NCBI GenBank assembly: GCA_019237175.1
Contig: JAFAHP010000475.1
Span: 1-8,942, forward strand
Length of the DNA: 8,942 bases
Source: Alphaproteobacteria bacterium
GTDB lineage: Bacteria; Pseudomonadota; Alphaproteobacteria; ATCC43930; CGMCC-115725
Reading direction: 5' to 3'
Part shown: piece after piece, positions 1 through 7,213 of the stretch
Layout of the letters: the number at the start of each line of letters is the position of its first letter
Numbering within the stretch: the first letter of the stretch is position 1
Position numbers and translations under genes: made by a program
Notes under the pieces: generated by a model
What the model saw: the letters and a program-made list of their open reading frames with translations, nothing else
The model's database searches: none
Told to the model about the DNA's origin: nothing

Positions 1-279
1 GTCGATGAGTTGGGCGGGTACGAGGTGGCGCTGCGCCTCGCCAAGGAAGCTGCCAACATCCCCGCTGGTTCGCCTGTGCAGTTGACCGTTTTCCCGCGTG
101 AGCGAGGCATCGCCGAATATCTCTACAGGCGGTTGACCGGCGACGAACACGAAGATAACGGCGGCGTCACGGCAGTGGGGCGCGCGATCGATGCGGCCCA
201 ACCGCTGCTGCAGCGGATTGAGGCACTCCTCGATGATACCGGCATTCTGATCATGCCGCCCGTGACGGAGTTAAAATAG
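1..279 (+). CDS. sppA: S49 family signal peptide peptidase (SppA-like), C-terminal end, partial
   Basis: The reading frame is open from base 1 and stops with TAG at 277-279, so the 5' part lies outside the window. The visible 92 residues begin VDELGGYEVALRLAKEAA, which matches the end of the S49 catalytic domain (a 'GLVD-LGG---A---A-E-AGI' pattern). Next come an 'AGSPVQLTVFPRER' strand and a helical tail ending near 'GILIMPP', a common close in SppA proteins. Family knowledge: these are membrane-bound Ser/Lys peptidases that degrade cleaved signal peptides and other membrane peptides. The catalytic Ser and Lys are upstream and cannot be checked here. A TTG at position 10 is in frame but would be only an internal codon. 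The family call rests on a short tail, so it is moderately sure. Confidence 0.68.
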   Translation, partial: VDELGGYEVALRLAKEAANIPAGSPVQLTVFPRERGIAEYLYRRLTGDEHEDNGGVTAVGRAIDAAQPLLQRIEALLDDTGILIMPPVTELK

Positions 280-356
280 AGTCAAGATTGCGGAACCGAC
301 GGCGCGGACGTGCTGTCTGTTTGCCTCGTTTTGCCTGCTCGGTAGGCGCCAGCGAT

Positions 357-403
357 CCGAACCGGTCCGTACCGGTGACCGGGTCGGGAGCAACCCCCTT
401 TTT
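357..403 (+). terminator. Weak candidate Rho-independent terminator after the peptidase gene
   Basis: CCGAACCGG (357-365) can pair with CCGGGTCGG (379-387) in 8 of 9 positions across a 13-base loop, and five T residues follow at 399-403. The T-run sits 11 bases after the stem, farther than in a normal intrinsic terminator. The loop contains a second ACCGGT copy. The position, about 80 bases after the peptidase stop codon, fits a 3' end. It could equally be an operator-like palindrome or chance in GC-rich DNA. Confidence 0.25.
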
Positions 404-564
404 GGTCGAAACCGCGCGGCAAACCATTTTGCCGTTCAGCCGGTGCGGGTGCACGCAAACCGCGTTCAAACCTCCTGACCCGTGCTGCTCGAGGGGCACC
501 GCGAGCGTGCCGTCGGTCGAGCGTTGCTATGGTTTGTTCCTCGATCCTCAACGTGTTGGGTCCG

Positions 565-590
565 GGAACAGAACCGCACCGCCTGGAGTT
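565..590 (+). promoter_or_regulatory. Candidate EcfG-type (general stress sigma factor) promoter for hpnN
   Basis: GGAAC at 565-569 is followed after 17 bases by AGTT at 587-590. The alphaproteobacterial EcfG consensus is GGAAC, 16-17 bases, CGTT, so the -35 is exact and the -10 has one mismatch. A start about 7-10 bases later would give a leader of about 65 bases before the hpnN ATG at 663. EcfG control of hopanoid genes (hpnP) is known in Rhodopseudomonas palustris, which makes this plausible here. The motif is short, and the hit could be chance. No good sigma-70 promoter was seen in the same gap. Confidence 0.35.
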
Positions 591-662
591 AACAGGCGAG
601 AGAGACCGCTCCTTTTCGTTCTCGCGTCGCGATCGCGGTTTGGGGAAGCTAGGCACGCCAAA

Positions 663-3380
663 ATGCTTGGAACAGCGATTTTTCGCCTCGTCGATTTCTG
701 CACGCGACAGGCGTTGTGGGTTGTTGTCGCGGCAATGATCGTGGCCGGATCCTGCGGCGTCTACGCGGTCCGGCATTTTGCGGTCAATACCGATGCGACG
801 GCGCTCTTTCCGGCCAACCTGCCTTGGACCCGGCAGGCCTTTCAATACATGCGCGCCTTTCCAGAGCCCGGAATCATCGTCGTCGTCGAAGCCCCCACAC
901 CCGAAGACACCGAGCAGGCCGCAACCAAGCTCGCCGCCGCACTTACGCAGCACAAGGACTTGATCAAGAGGGTTTACCAGCCCCAGGGTGGCTCTTTTTT
1001 CGAGCGCAACGGACTGCTTTATTTGCCGACCGGCGAGGTCGCTCGATCGACCGGCGGGCTCAGCCAAGCGAGCCCGCTAATTGCCACTTTGGCCGCCGAT
1101 CCGAGCCTGCGCGGCTCACTTCGCGCGTTGTCGGACGCGCTGGCTGGCGTCGAAGCCGGGATGCTGCCGCTCGATGCGTTGACCCGGCCGGTTGATTTGG
1201 CTTCCGACACCGTCAGGGCGGCTCTTGCCGACCGGCCGGCGAGCTTTTCCTGGCAGGCACTCGCGAGCGGTCACCCCGCGGCGCCCACGCAGCTGCGCCG
1301 CTTTATCGAGGTCGAGCCGGTTCTGGATTATCGCGCGCTCGAACCCGGTCGCGCAGCAACCGACGCGATTGCTCAAACCGGGCAGCAATTGCAGCTCGGT
1401 CGCGACTATCAGGCCGCCGTCCGACTGACCGGGCTGGTTCCGATCAACGACGACGGGTTCGCGACGCTGACCAAGAATGCCGGCCTCAACGCCGCGCTCT
1501 CGCTATCGGCTGTGGCGCTTGTCCTGTGGGTGGCACTGCGATGGCTGCGGATAATTCTGCCTGTGGCGATGACCATTATCGCCGGGCTTGCCGTCTCGGC
1601 CGCCTTTGGCCTGTTCCTTGTCGGCGCGTTAAATCTGATCTCCGTCGCTTTCCTTGTTTTGTTCATCGGCCTCGGCATCGATTTCGGCATCCAGTTCAGC
1701 GTGCGCTACCGCGCTGAGCGGCACGAGTTGGGCAGTCTGCGCCCTGCTCTGCGTAGCGCGGCGCGCAAAGCGGGTCCGCCCCTGGCGCTGGCCGCGGCGG
1801 CGACCGCCGTCGGATTTGGATGCTTTGTGCCAACCGACTATCGCGGCCTCTCGGAACTCGGCGAGATCGCCGGTGCGGGAATGGTGATCGCCTTTTTGGG
1901 AAGCGTCACGTTGCTTCCGGCGCTATTGGCGATCCTGCATCCGCCGGGCGAGCGCCGGCCGATGGGGTTTGCGGCGCTGGCTCCGGTCGACCGTTTCTTG
2001 GGGCGGCATCGGATCGCAATCGTTGCCGTGACCCTCGGCATAGTCATGGCGGCCTCGCCGCTCCTGGCGTGGCTCCGCTTCGATTTCAACCCGCTCCACC
2101 TGCACGATCCGACCGCGCCTTCGGTGGCGACCTATCTCGAATTGCGCAAGGAGCCGCAGATCGGGGCCAATGCGGCCGAAGCGGTGGTGCCAAATCTCGA
2201 CGCGGCGAATGCTCTTGCCCGGCGGTTATCGGCGCTGCCGCAAGTTTCGCGAGTTTCGACGCTCGACAGCCTGATCCCTGCCGACCAGGCACCAAAGCTC
2301 GCGCTGATCGCCAAGGCAGCGGCGACGATCGGGCCAGCCCTTCATCCGCAACATCTCGTACCGCCCCCGAGCGATCGGGAGAATGTCGCGGCGTTGAACG
2401 CGACCGCAAAAATACTCCTGCAGGCGGCGTCGAACCGCAACGACTCCGCGGCGGTCGCGGCCAAGCGCCTTGCCGGCCTGCTCACCGAGTTGGCAAAAGC
2501 GCCAGCCGCCGCGCGCGGACGCGCCGAGGCCGCAGTTGCAGGACCGTTGCGGGTTTCGTTGAACGACTTGCGCCAAGCGCTGACGCCGCAGCGCATTACG
2601 CTCGATGCGGTACCACCGGAACTGAAGCGGCAATGGCTGGCTCCGGACGGGACGGTGCGGGTTCAGGCGCTGCCCAAGGGTGATCCAGACAATACCGCGG
2701 TGCTGCGCCATTTCGTGACCGCGGTGTTGGCGATCGCACCAAATGCCACCGGCCCTGCGGTGCTCCTGTTCGAGGCCGGAAACACAGTCGTGCACGCCTT
2801 TATCGAAGCGGGCATCTTTGCGATTTGCGCCATCATACTGCTGCTCGCGGCAACCCTGCGTCGCGCGCGAGACGTGCTCTTGACTTTGGTGCCATTGCTC
2901 GTCGCCGGAGTGGTGACGTTGGAACTCGCGGTCGTGCTCGGTTTGCGGCTCAACTTTGCCAATATCATCGCATTGCCGCTGCTGCTCGGGGTCGGCGTCG
3001 CTTTCAAGATCTACTACATGCTGGCCTGGCGCGCCGGTCGGACGGCGCTGGTGCAGTCGAGCTTGACCCGCGCCGTAATCTTCAGCGCGATGACAACTGC
3101 TACCGCTTTTGGCAGTTTGTGGATGTCGAGCGACCCCGGCACCTCGAGCATGGGCGAATTTATGGCGCTGGCGCTCGCTTGCACGATGGCGGCAGCGGTT
3201 CTGTTCCAGCCGGCGCTGATGGGGCCGCCGCGCCAACAGCCGGACTGGACGGGCACCCGGCAGCCGCAGCGTGAGCCGGCGATTATTGTGCGGCGAGCCG
3301 CGCCAGCAAAGGAGGCAACCCCGCAGGCGCCTTCGGAAAACCGCGAGGATCACCCGGCCGAGCACGAGTTCGAGAAATGA
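663..3380 (+). CDS. hpnN: Hopanoid transporter of the RND superfamily, HpnN
   Basis: This 905-aa inner-membrane protein belongs to the MMPL/RND type that moves hopanoids toward the outer membrane. Two repeats are visible. The first has TM1 at about residues 18-36, a periplasmic domain at 37-275 and TM2-6 at about 277-426. The second has TM7 at 451-470, a periplasmic domain at 471-706 and TM8-12 at about 711-854. The TM4 motif GLGIDFGI (336-343) carries Asp340, a likely proton-relay residue; the matching place in TM10 is GVGVAFKI (776-783), with no acid. The stretches around 804-830 (SAMTTATAFGSLW, PGTSSMGEF) and the end FQPALMGPP are characteristic of HpnN. A 51-residue charged, Pro-rich tail (855-905) follows TM12. 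I chose the ATG at 663 because the family N-terminus (MLGTAIFRLVDFC) begins there; a weak AGG lies 9 bases upstream. Its stop overlaps the next start (ATGA). Family HpnN proteins are usually somewhat shorter, about 860-880 aa. Confidence 0.9.
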   Translation: MLGTAIFRLVDFCTRQALWVVVAAMIVAGSCGVYAVRHFAVNTDATALFPANLPWTRQAFQYMRAFPEPGIIVVVEAPTPEDTEQAATKLAAALTQHKDLIKRVYQPQGGSFFERNGLLYLPTGEVARSTGGLSQASPLIATLAADPSLRGSLRALSDALAGVEAGMLPLDALTRPVDLASDTVRAALADRPASFSWQALASGHPAAPTQLRRFIEVEPVLDYRALEPGRAATDAIAQTGQQLQLGRDYQAAVRLTGLVPINDDGFATLTKNAGLNAALSLSAVALVLWVALRWLRIILPVAMTIIAGLAVSAAFGLFLVGALNLISVAFLVLFIGLGIDFGIQFSVRYRAERHELGSLRPALRSAARKAGPPLALAAAATAVGFGCFVPTDYRGLSELGEIAGAGMVIAFLGSVTLLPALLAILHPPGERRPMGFAALAPVDRFLGRHRIAIVAVTLGIVMAASPLLAWLRFDFNPLHLHDPTAPSVATYLELRKEPQIGANAAEAVVPNLDAANALARRLSALPQVSRVSTLDSLIPADQAPKLALIAKAAATIGPALHPQHLVPPPSDRENVAALNATAKILLQAASNRNDSAAVAAKRLAGLLTELAKAPAAARGRAEAAVAGPLRVSLNDLRQALTPQRITLDAVPPELKRQWLAPDGTVRVQALPKGDPDNTAVLRHFVTAVLAIAPNATGPAVLLFEAGNTVVHAFIEAGIFAICAIILLLAATLRRARDVLLTLVPLLVAGVVTLELAVVLGLRLNFANIIALPLLLGVGVAFKIYYMLAWRAGRTALVQSSLTRAVIFSAMTTATAFGSLWMSSDPGTSSMGEFMALALACTMAAAVLFQPALMGPPRQQPDWTGTRQPQREPAIIVRRAAPAKEATPQAPSENREDHPAEHEFEK

Positions 3381-4621
3381 GCAGACCCCAACTCGGTCAC
3401 CGCAGAATCGGCCGCACCAGTACCGCGATCGACAATCTACGCGCGTTCGTCATTTTATTGGTGCTCGCGTTCCATTCGTCGCTGGCCTACCTCGCCTTTC
3501 TGCCGGCGCAGGCCTTTACTTTCGCGAGCCCTCCCTTCGAGTGGCGCGCATTTCCAATCATTGACAGCCAGCGATCGGTCGGCCTCGAAGTGTTTTGCGC
3601 GTGGCAAGACGTCTTTCTGATGACGCTATTCTTTTTCCTGTCCGGGCTATTTGCTTGGCCAAGCTTGAAACGCAAGGGTGTCTTGGCATTTGTTGCCGAC
3701 CGCATCGAGCGGCTGGGACTGCCGTTCGTACTCGTCGTCGCAGTGCTGATGCCGATTACACAATACCCCACGTATCTTCAGACTGCGGTCGAGCCGGCGA
3801 TCGGCGCCTATCTCCGGTCATTCTTCGCGCTGCCGCTATGGCCGTCCGGCCCGATGTGGTTCTTGTGGCTGTTGTTGTCCGCTGATCTCTTGGCCGCCGG
3901 CCTTAGCGCGATCGTGCCCGACTGGGGCGAGCGGCTTGCGCGACTGTCGGGCATCGCCGGGATAAGGCCGGTTCGATATTCCCTCTGGTTGCTCGGGGCC
4001 TCGGCTGTCGCCTACGTGCCGCTGGCATTCGCTTTCACCCCCGAAGCCTGGGGTCAGTTCGGCCCATTCGCCATACAGCTATCGCGACCGCTGCATTACG
4101 CTGTTTATTTCTTTGCCGGCGCTGGGCTTGGCGCCTATGGCATCGAGCGCGGTCTCTTCTTACCGCAGGGTGCGCTCGCCAATCGGTGGAGGATCTGGCT
4201 GGCCGCGGCACTTGGCTCGTTCGCGCTGTGGCTGGGGATAACGGCGATGGTTGTCGATTCCCAATCTCGAGCTTCGGCAGGACTGCGGGTCCTTAACGAT
4301 CTGAGCTTTGTGCTGGCCTGCTTTTGCAACTGCTTTGGCATGCTGGCCTGCGCGCTGCGCTTTGCTGCGAAGCGGCGAGCCTGGCTCGATCAACTGCAGC
4401 ACAATGCCTACGGCATGTATCTCATCCATTATGTGTTCGTCGTCTGGCTGCAATACGCATTGCTGCCGGCGACCCTGCCGGGGATCGCGAAGGCCGGCAT
4501 CGTCTTTGCCGGCACGCTGCTGGCGAGCTGGGCCGCCACCACCGGTTTCCGCCGCCTGCCGCCGATTGTGGCGATGAGCTTTGCCGCAGGCCGGGGAGCG
4601 GTGGCTAGACCGTTGTCGTGA
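3377..4621 (+). CDS. Acyltransferase family 3 integral membrane protein
   Basis: This 414-aa polytopic protein belongs to the acyltransferase-3 (OafA/OpgC-like) family. These proteins transfer acyl groups, often acetyl or succinyl, to sugars, lipids or other envelope molecules across the inner membrane. Seen in the sequence: the N-terminal DNLRAFVILLVLAFHSS segment (19-35) with the family's conserved His33; FFFLSGLF (85-92); then a KRKG and DRIERLGLPF block (98-117) with a conserved Arg at 109; GPMWFLW (158-164); and NAYGMYLIHY (343-352) before the last helices. About ten hydrophobic segments are present. The ATG lies inside the hpnN stop (ATGA, 4-base overlap) with no strong Shine-Dalgarno, so translation is probably coupled to hpnN. 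The substrate is not known; the context suggests a hopanoid or an outer-membrane lipid. The 3' end overlaps the convergent hydrolase gene by 17 bases. The family call is firm, the substrate an inference. Confidence 0.85.
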   Translation: MSRPQLGHRRIGRTSTAIDNLRAFVILLVLAFHSSLAYLAFLPAQAFTFASPPFEWRAFPIIDSQRSVGLEVFCAWQDVFLMTLFFFLSGLFAWPSLKRKGVLAFVADRIERLGLPFVLVVAVLMPITQYPTYLQTAVEPAIGAYLRSFFALPLWPSGPMWFLWLLLSADLLAAGLSAIVPDWGERLARLSGIAGIRPVRYSLWLLGASAVAYVPLAFAFTPEAWGQFGPFAIQLSRPLHYAVYFFAGAGLGAYGIERGLFLPQGALANRWRIWLAAALGSFALWLGITAMVVDSQSRASAGLRVLNDLSFVLACFCNCFGMLACALRFAAKRRAWLDQLQHNAYGMYLIHYVFVVWLQYALLPATLPGIAKAGIVFAGTLLASWAATTGFRRLPPIVAMSFAAGRGAVARPLS

Positions 4622-5522
4622 CCGCCGTTTGCTCCTGGACAAAGGCGCCGATACGGGCAATTGCGCGCCGCGCCTCCGGCATCAACGATGCGAACAGATG
4701 CCAGACATGCGGCATCCGCGGCCAGATTTCCAGCGCGACCTCGCAATCGGCGGCGCGCAGACGATCCGCCATGCGGGTAGCGTCGTCGCGCAGCACCTCG
4801 TCGCTGCCGACCTGGATCAGGGCGGGCGGCAAACCGGTCGGATCGCCGTAAAGCGGCGAGGCGTAAGGATGACGCGGGTCGGCGCCCGAAAGATAGCATT
4901 CGGCTACCGGGGGGATCCCGTTGACGTCCAGAAACGGGTCGGCCATGGCATTGCGGCTCAGCGACGCCCCGGTCAACGCAAGATCAGTCCACGGCGAGAG
5001 TGCCACCACCGCCGCCGGCAGCGGCAGCCGGCCCTCGTCGCGGCAGCGCAGCAACAACGCAAAGGCGAGCCCGCCGCCGGCGGAGTCGCCAATGACCGCA
5101 ACCTGGCGGGGGTCGGCGCCTGACGCCAGCAACCACTCATAGGCCGTCATTGCATCGTCGACCGCCGCCGGGAACGGGTATTCCGGGGCAAGCCGATAAT
5201 CGGCCGCCAGCAACCGGGCGCCCACCGCTCTCGCAAGACGCCAGGTCAGATGACGGTAAAGCGACGCCGAACCGATTACATATCCGCCACCGTGCAGGTA
5301 GAGAACATGCCGGTGAGGCTGCGACACGGGGCTTACGACCCATTCCGCCGCGACCCCGCCGGCATCGATTGCGATCCGCTGAATACCGGGCGGAGGATTG
5401 GGGACCAAACGCTGGACGGCAATTGCGCGCCGGCGACGTTCTTCGAGGCTCGCCTCGGGGCCGGGCTTGCCCTTTAAGAGGCACCGGGTGCCGAGCCGCA
5501 AAATCTCTGCGCTTAGGCTCAC
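4605..5522 (-). CDS. Alpha/beta hydrolase of the hormone-sensitive lipase family (carboxylesterase)
   Basis: This 305-aa soluble esterase has the usual length for the bacterial HSL (alpha/beta hydrolase fold-3) family. The oxyanion-hole motif HGGG is at 77-80, and the nucleophile elbow GDSAGG is at 145-150 with Ser147. DYRLAPEYPFPAA (108-120) is a family hallmark. The acid is probably Asp241 in GSDEVLRDD, and the base is His272 in MPHVWH, so the triad looks intact. No signal peptide is evident, so it should be cytoplasmic. The start is GTG at 5522-5520, 6 bases after the stop of the HyuA-like gene, with a G-rich stretch inside the end of that gene as a possible ribosome site. This implies co-transcription and perhaps translational re-initiation. 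Members hydrolyse short-chain esters and sometimes amides or lactones; the real substrate is unknown. It may act on a product of the two upstream genes. Confidence 0.88.
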   Translation of the reverse strand: MSLSAEILRLGTRCLLKGKPGPEASLEERRRRAIAVQRLVPNPPPGIQRIAIDAGGVAAEWVVSPVSQPHRHVLYLHGGGYVIGSASLYRHLTWRLARAVGARLLAADYRLAPEYPFPAAVDDAMTAYEWLLASGADPRQVAVIGDSAGGGLAFALLLRCRDEGRLPLPAAVVALSPWTDLALTGASLSRNAMADPFLDVNGIPPVAECYLSGADPRHPYASPLYGDPTGLPPALIQVGSDEVLRDDATRMADRLRAADCEVALEIWPRMPHVWHLFASLMPEARRAIARIGAFVQEQTAVTTTV

Positions 5523-5528
5523 CGGCGT

Positions 5529-7076
5529 TCAGCGCCCCGCCGCGGTACGCATGTCGCCAGCCACCCTGACCCGCACGCGCAGCGCGTTTCCCGGCAGGTA
5601 GGCAAGCGGCATATCCTCAATATCGACGGTTTCGAGGCTGTCACGATCCGCCCCGGCAGCGACCGCACGTTCGCGCGCCTGCGCCTCTGCCGCCGAAATC
5701 GCCGCCCTCCGGTCGAGATCGCGGTAGATCTGGTCGGTCTCGCCGCTGATTTGCGCGATCGCGGCGCCGACGGCGTTGGCATGCTCGCCATGCGGAACGC
5801 GGACCACGCGTGAGACCCCGGCGAGCCGGTTGGGCACCAGAAAGGCGCCGCCGCCGACCGCAATCAGCGGCACGTCGCCGGCCTCGATCTTGATGCGGTC
5901 GACCAGATCCTCGATCCGGTCTTGGGCAATCGCGAGCACGGCCTCGGCCAATTCCCGCGGCAGGCCGGTGAGGCGGCGTCGATCGCCGATATCGGCGATG
6001 CCGGCCGCGACCGCCGCGTCGGTCGCGGTCAAGGTCTCGCCGCCAAACACCAGCGCCTGGCGAATGAGCCGATAGCCGACACTTTGCGGTCCGACATGCA
6101 ACGGATCACGGCGGACGATGCTGCCGCCGCCAAGCCCGATCGACACGAGATCCGGCATCCGGAACAAAGTGCGCACGCCGCCGACCTCGACGACCGAATT
6201 CGCTTCCCGCGGAAACCCGCGGCGCAGCTCGCCGATATCGGTCGACGTGCCGCCGACATCGACCACAACCGCATCGGCGAGCCCCGAAAGATACGCCGCG
6301 CCGCGCATCGAATTGGTCGGGCCCGAGGCAAAGGTTATGACCGGCATCGCCGTCGCCGCCGTTGCGTCCATAACCGTGCCGTCGTTTTGCGTCAGATACA
6401 GCGGGGCATCGATCCCGCTCGCCGCGAGCGCAGCGGTAAATCCGGCGACGGTTTTCCGGGCCAATCCGGTGAGCGCCGCGTTCAGCAAAGCCGCATTCTC
6501 GCGTTCGAGAAGCCCGATGCGGCCGAGATCACGCGACAGGGTTACATCGACATTCGGGCATTCTTCAGCCAGGATCGCGTGCGCCCGCTCTTCGCAGGCA
6601 CTATCGATTGGCGAGAAGACCGCGGCGACCGCGGCCGAGTGGATGCCGCTTTCCCGGATTCGCTGCGCCGCCTGCCGCATGGCATCTTCGTCGAACGGCA
6701 CGATCGGCCGACCGTCGTAATCATGCCCGCCTTCGAGCATAAAGATCTCGCCGCGCACCAGCTCGGCGAGATCGGTGGGCCAGTCGCAAAAGGGCGGCAA
6801 CGACGCCGCTGCCGGCAACCCGATACGCACCGCCGCCACGCGCGTCAGCCCCTGTCGCTGCACGACCGCATTGACAAAATGAGTGGTGCCGATGACCACC
6901 CCGTCGATCGCGCCGCGTACGACGTCTGGATGCTCCGTGAGCTCGCCGAGCGCCTTAAGGATCCCGCCGGTTACGTCTTCGGTGGTCGGGGTCTTGACCG
7001 CATGAACGACCTTACCGTCGGCAAGCAAGACCGCATCGGTGTTGGTCCCGCCGACATCGACCCCGATCCGCCGCAT
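5529..7076 (-). CDS. Hydantoinase A/oxoprolinase-family protein, short form
   Basis: This 515-aa protein is related to HyuA (N-methylhydantoinase subunit A) and 5-oxoprolinase, enzymes that use ATP to open cyclic amides. ASKHA-type nucleotide-binding motifs are clear: DVGGTNTD at 7-14, GTTHFVNA at 63-70, QNDG at 230-233, SGPTNSMRGA at 251-260, a second VDVGGTSTD at 272-280, GLGGGSI at 314-320, and GGGA at 408-411 followed by EHANAVGAA at 431-439. Classic HyuA is near 690 aa, so this is the short form often found beside DUF917 proteins; no HyuB partner is present in the window. The ATG at 7076-7074 has a good Shine-Dalgarno, GGAG (7085-7082 on this strand), 5 bases upstream. The next gene begins 6 bases after its stop. 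The family call is firm; the substrate is unknown, and ATP use is inferred from the motifs. Confidence 0.87.
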   Translation of the reverse strand: MRRIGVDVGGTNTDAVLLADGKVVHAVKTPTTEDVTGGILKALGELTEHPDVVRGAIDGVVIGTTHFVNAVVQRQGLTRVAAVRIGLPAAASLPPFCDWPTDLAELVRGEIFMLEGGHDYDGRPIVPFDEDAMRQAAQRIRESGIHSAAVAAVFSPIDSACEERAHAILAEECPNVDVTLSRDLGRIGLLERENAALLNAALTGLARKTVAGFTAALAASGIDAPLYLTQNDGTVMDATAATAMPVITFASGPTNSMRGAAYLSGLADAVVVDVGGTSTDIGELRRGFPREANSVVEVGGVRTLFRMPDLVSIGLGGGSIVRRDPLHVGPQSVGYRLIRQALVFGGETLTATDAAVAAGIADIGDRRRLTGLPRELAEAVLAIAQDRIEDLVDRIKIEAGDVPLIAVGGGAFLVPNRLAGVSRVVRVPHGEHANAVGAAIAQISGETDQIYRDLDRRAAISAAEAQARERAVAAGADRDSLETVDIEDMPLAYLPGNALRVRVRVAGDMRTAAGR

Positions 7077-7213
7077 AGGAGCTCCGAGCCACCCTTGCCA
7101 TCGTGCCTAAATAGGGACTGTCGTATTTTTGTCATCATCGGCCGCGGCGCGCGCGCACAAGATTTTCGTCGTCGCCCCTAGCGCATTCGCCATGGGGCAA
7201 GTGAGAGACAGCG
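7077..7213. other. 137-base gap inside the minus-strand operon
   Basis: This gap lies between the DUF917 stop and the HyuA-like start. It holds a GC-alternating run (GCGCGCGCGC at 7147-7156) beside an AT-richer stretch (about 7107-7137). A 28-codon minus-strand frame runs from ATG 7193 to TAG 7107, but it has no clear ribosome site or family resemblance. No strong terminator hairpin with a T-run is seen on the minus strand, so read-through from the DUF917 gene is possible. A separate promoter for the HyuA-like gene cannot be excluded. Confidence 0.45.
7082..7085 (-). promoter_or_regulatory. Ribosome binding site of the HyuA-like gene
   Basis: Read on the minus strand, GGAG lies 5 bases before the ATG at 7076. 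It is the clearest Shine-Dalgarno in the window and fixes the start of the HyuA-like protein at MRRIGVDVGG, directly before the first phosphate-binding motif. Confidence 0.7.

Larger units (their letters stand above)
280..662. other. Intergenic region between the peptidase and hpnN
   Basis: This 383-base gap has no convincing gene. The hpnN frame stays open back to a TTG at 288. The extra 125 residues are rich in Arg, Pro, Cys and Ser, match no family I know, and lie before the conserved HpnN N-terminus, so I read them as untranslated. Structures seen are an imperfect hairpin with a later T5 run (357-403), a candidate EcfG-type promoter (565-590), a perfect 6-bp stem with a 7-base loop (CGCCTG at 580-585 and CAGGCG at 593-598), and a 10-bp palindrome CGCGATCGCG at 628-637. 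The last two would lie at or downstream of the proposed transcription start and could form part of a 5' leader. Confidence 0.6.

Noticed and set aside
580..598. Perfect 6-bp hairpin as a terminator
   Set aside because: No T-run follows, and it lies just upstream of hpnN where termination would be unhelpful; it is better seen as leader structure or chance.
288..662. N-terminal extension of hpnN from a TTG at 288
   Set aside because: The extra residues are Arg/Pro/Cys-rich, match no known domain, and precede a clean family N-terminus at the ATG at 663. An open frame is common in GC-rich DNA.
2226..3365. 379-codon open frame on the minus strand inside hpnN
   Set aside because: It is a mirror of a GC-rich coding frame; the translation is rich in Arg, Gln, His and Gly with no recognisable motif, while the + strand is clearly HpnN.
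5922..7181. 419-codon + strand open frame opposite the HyuA-like gene
   Set aside because: Its Arg/Asp/His-rich composition is typical of an antisense shadow, and the minus strand has all family motifs.
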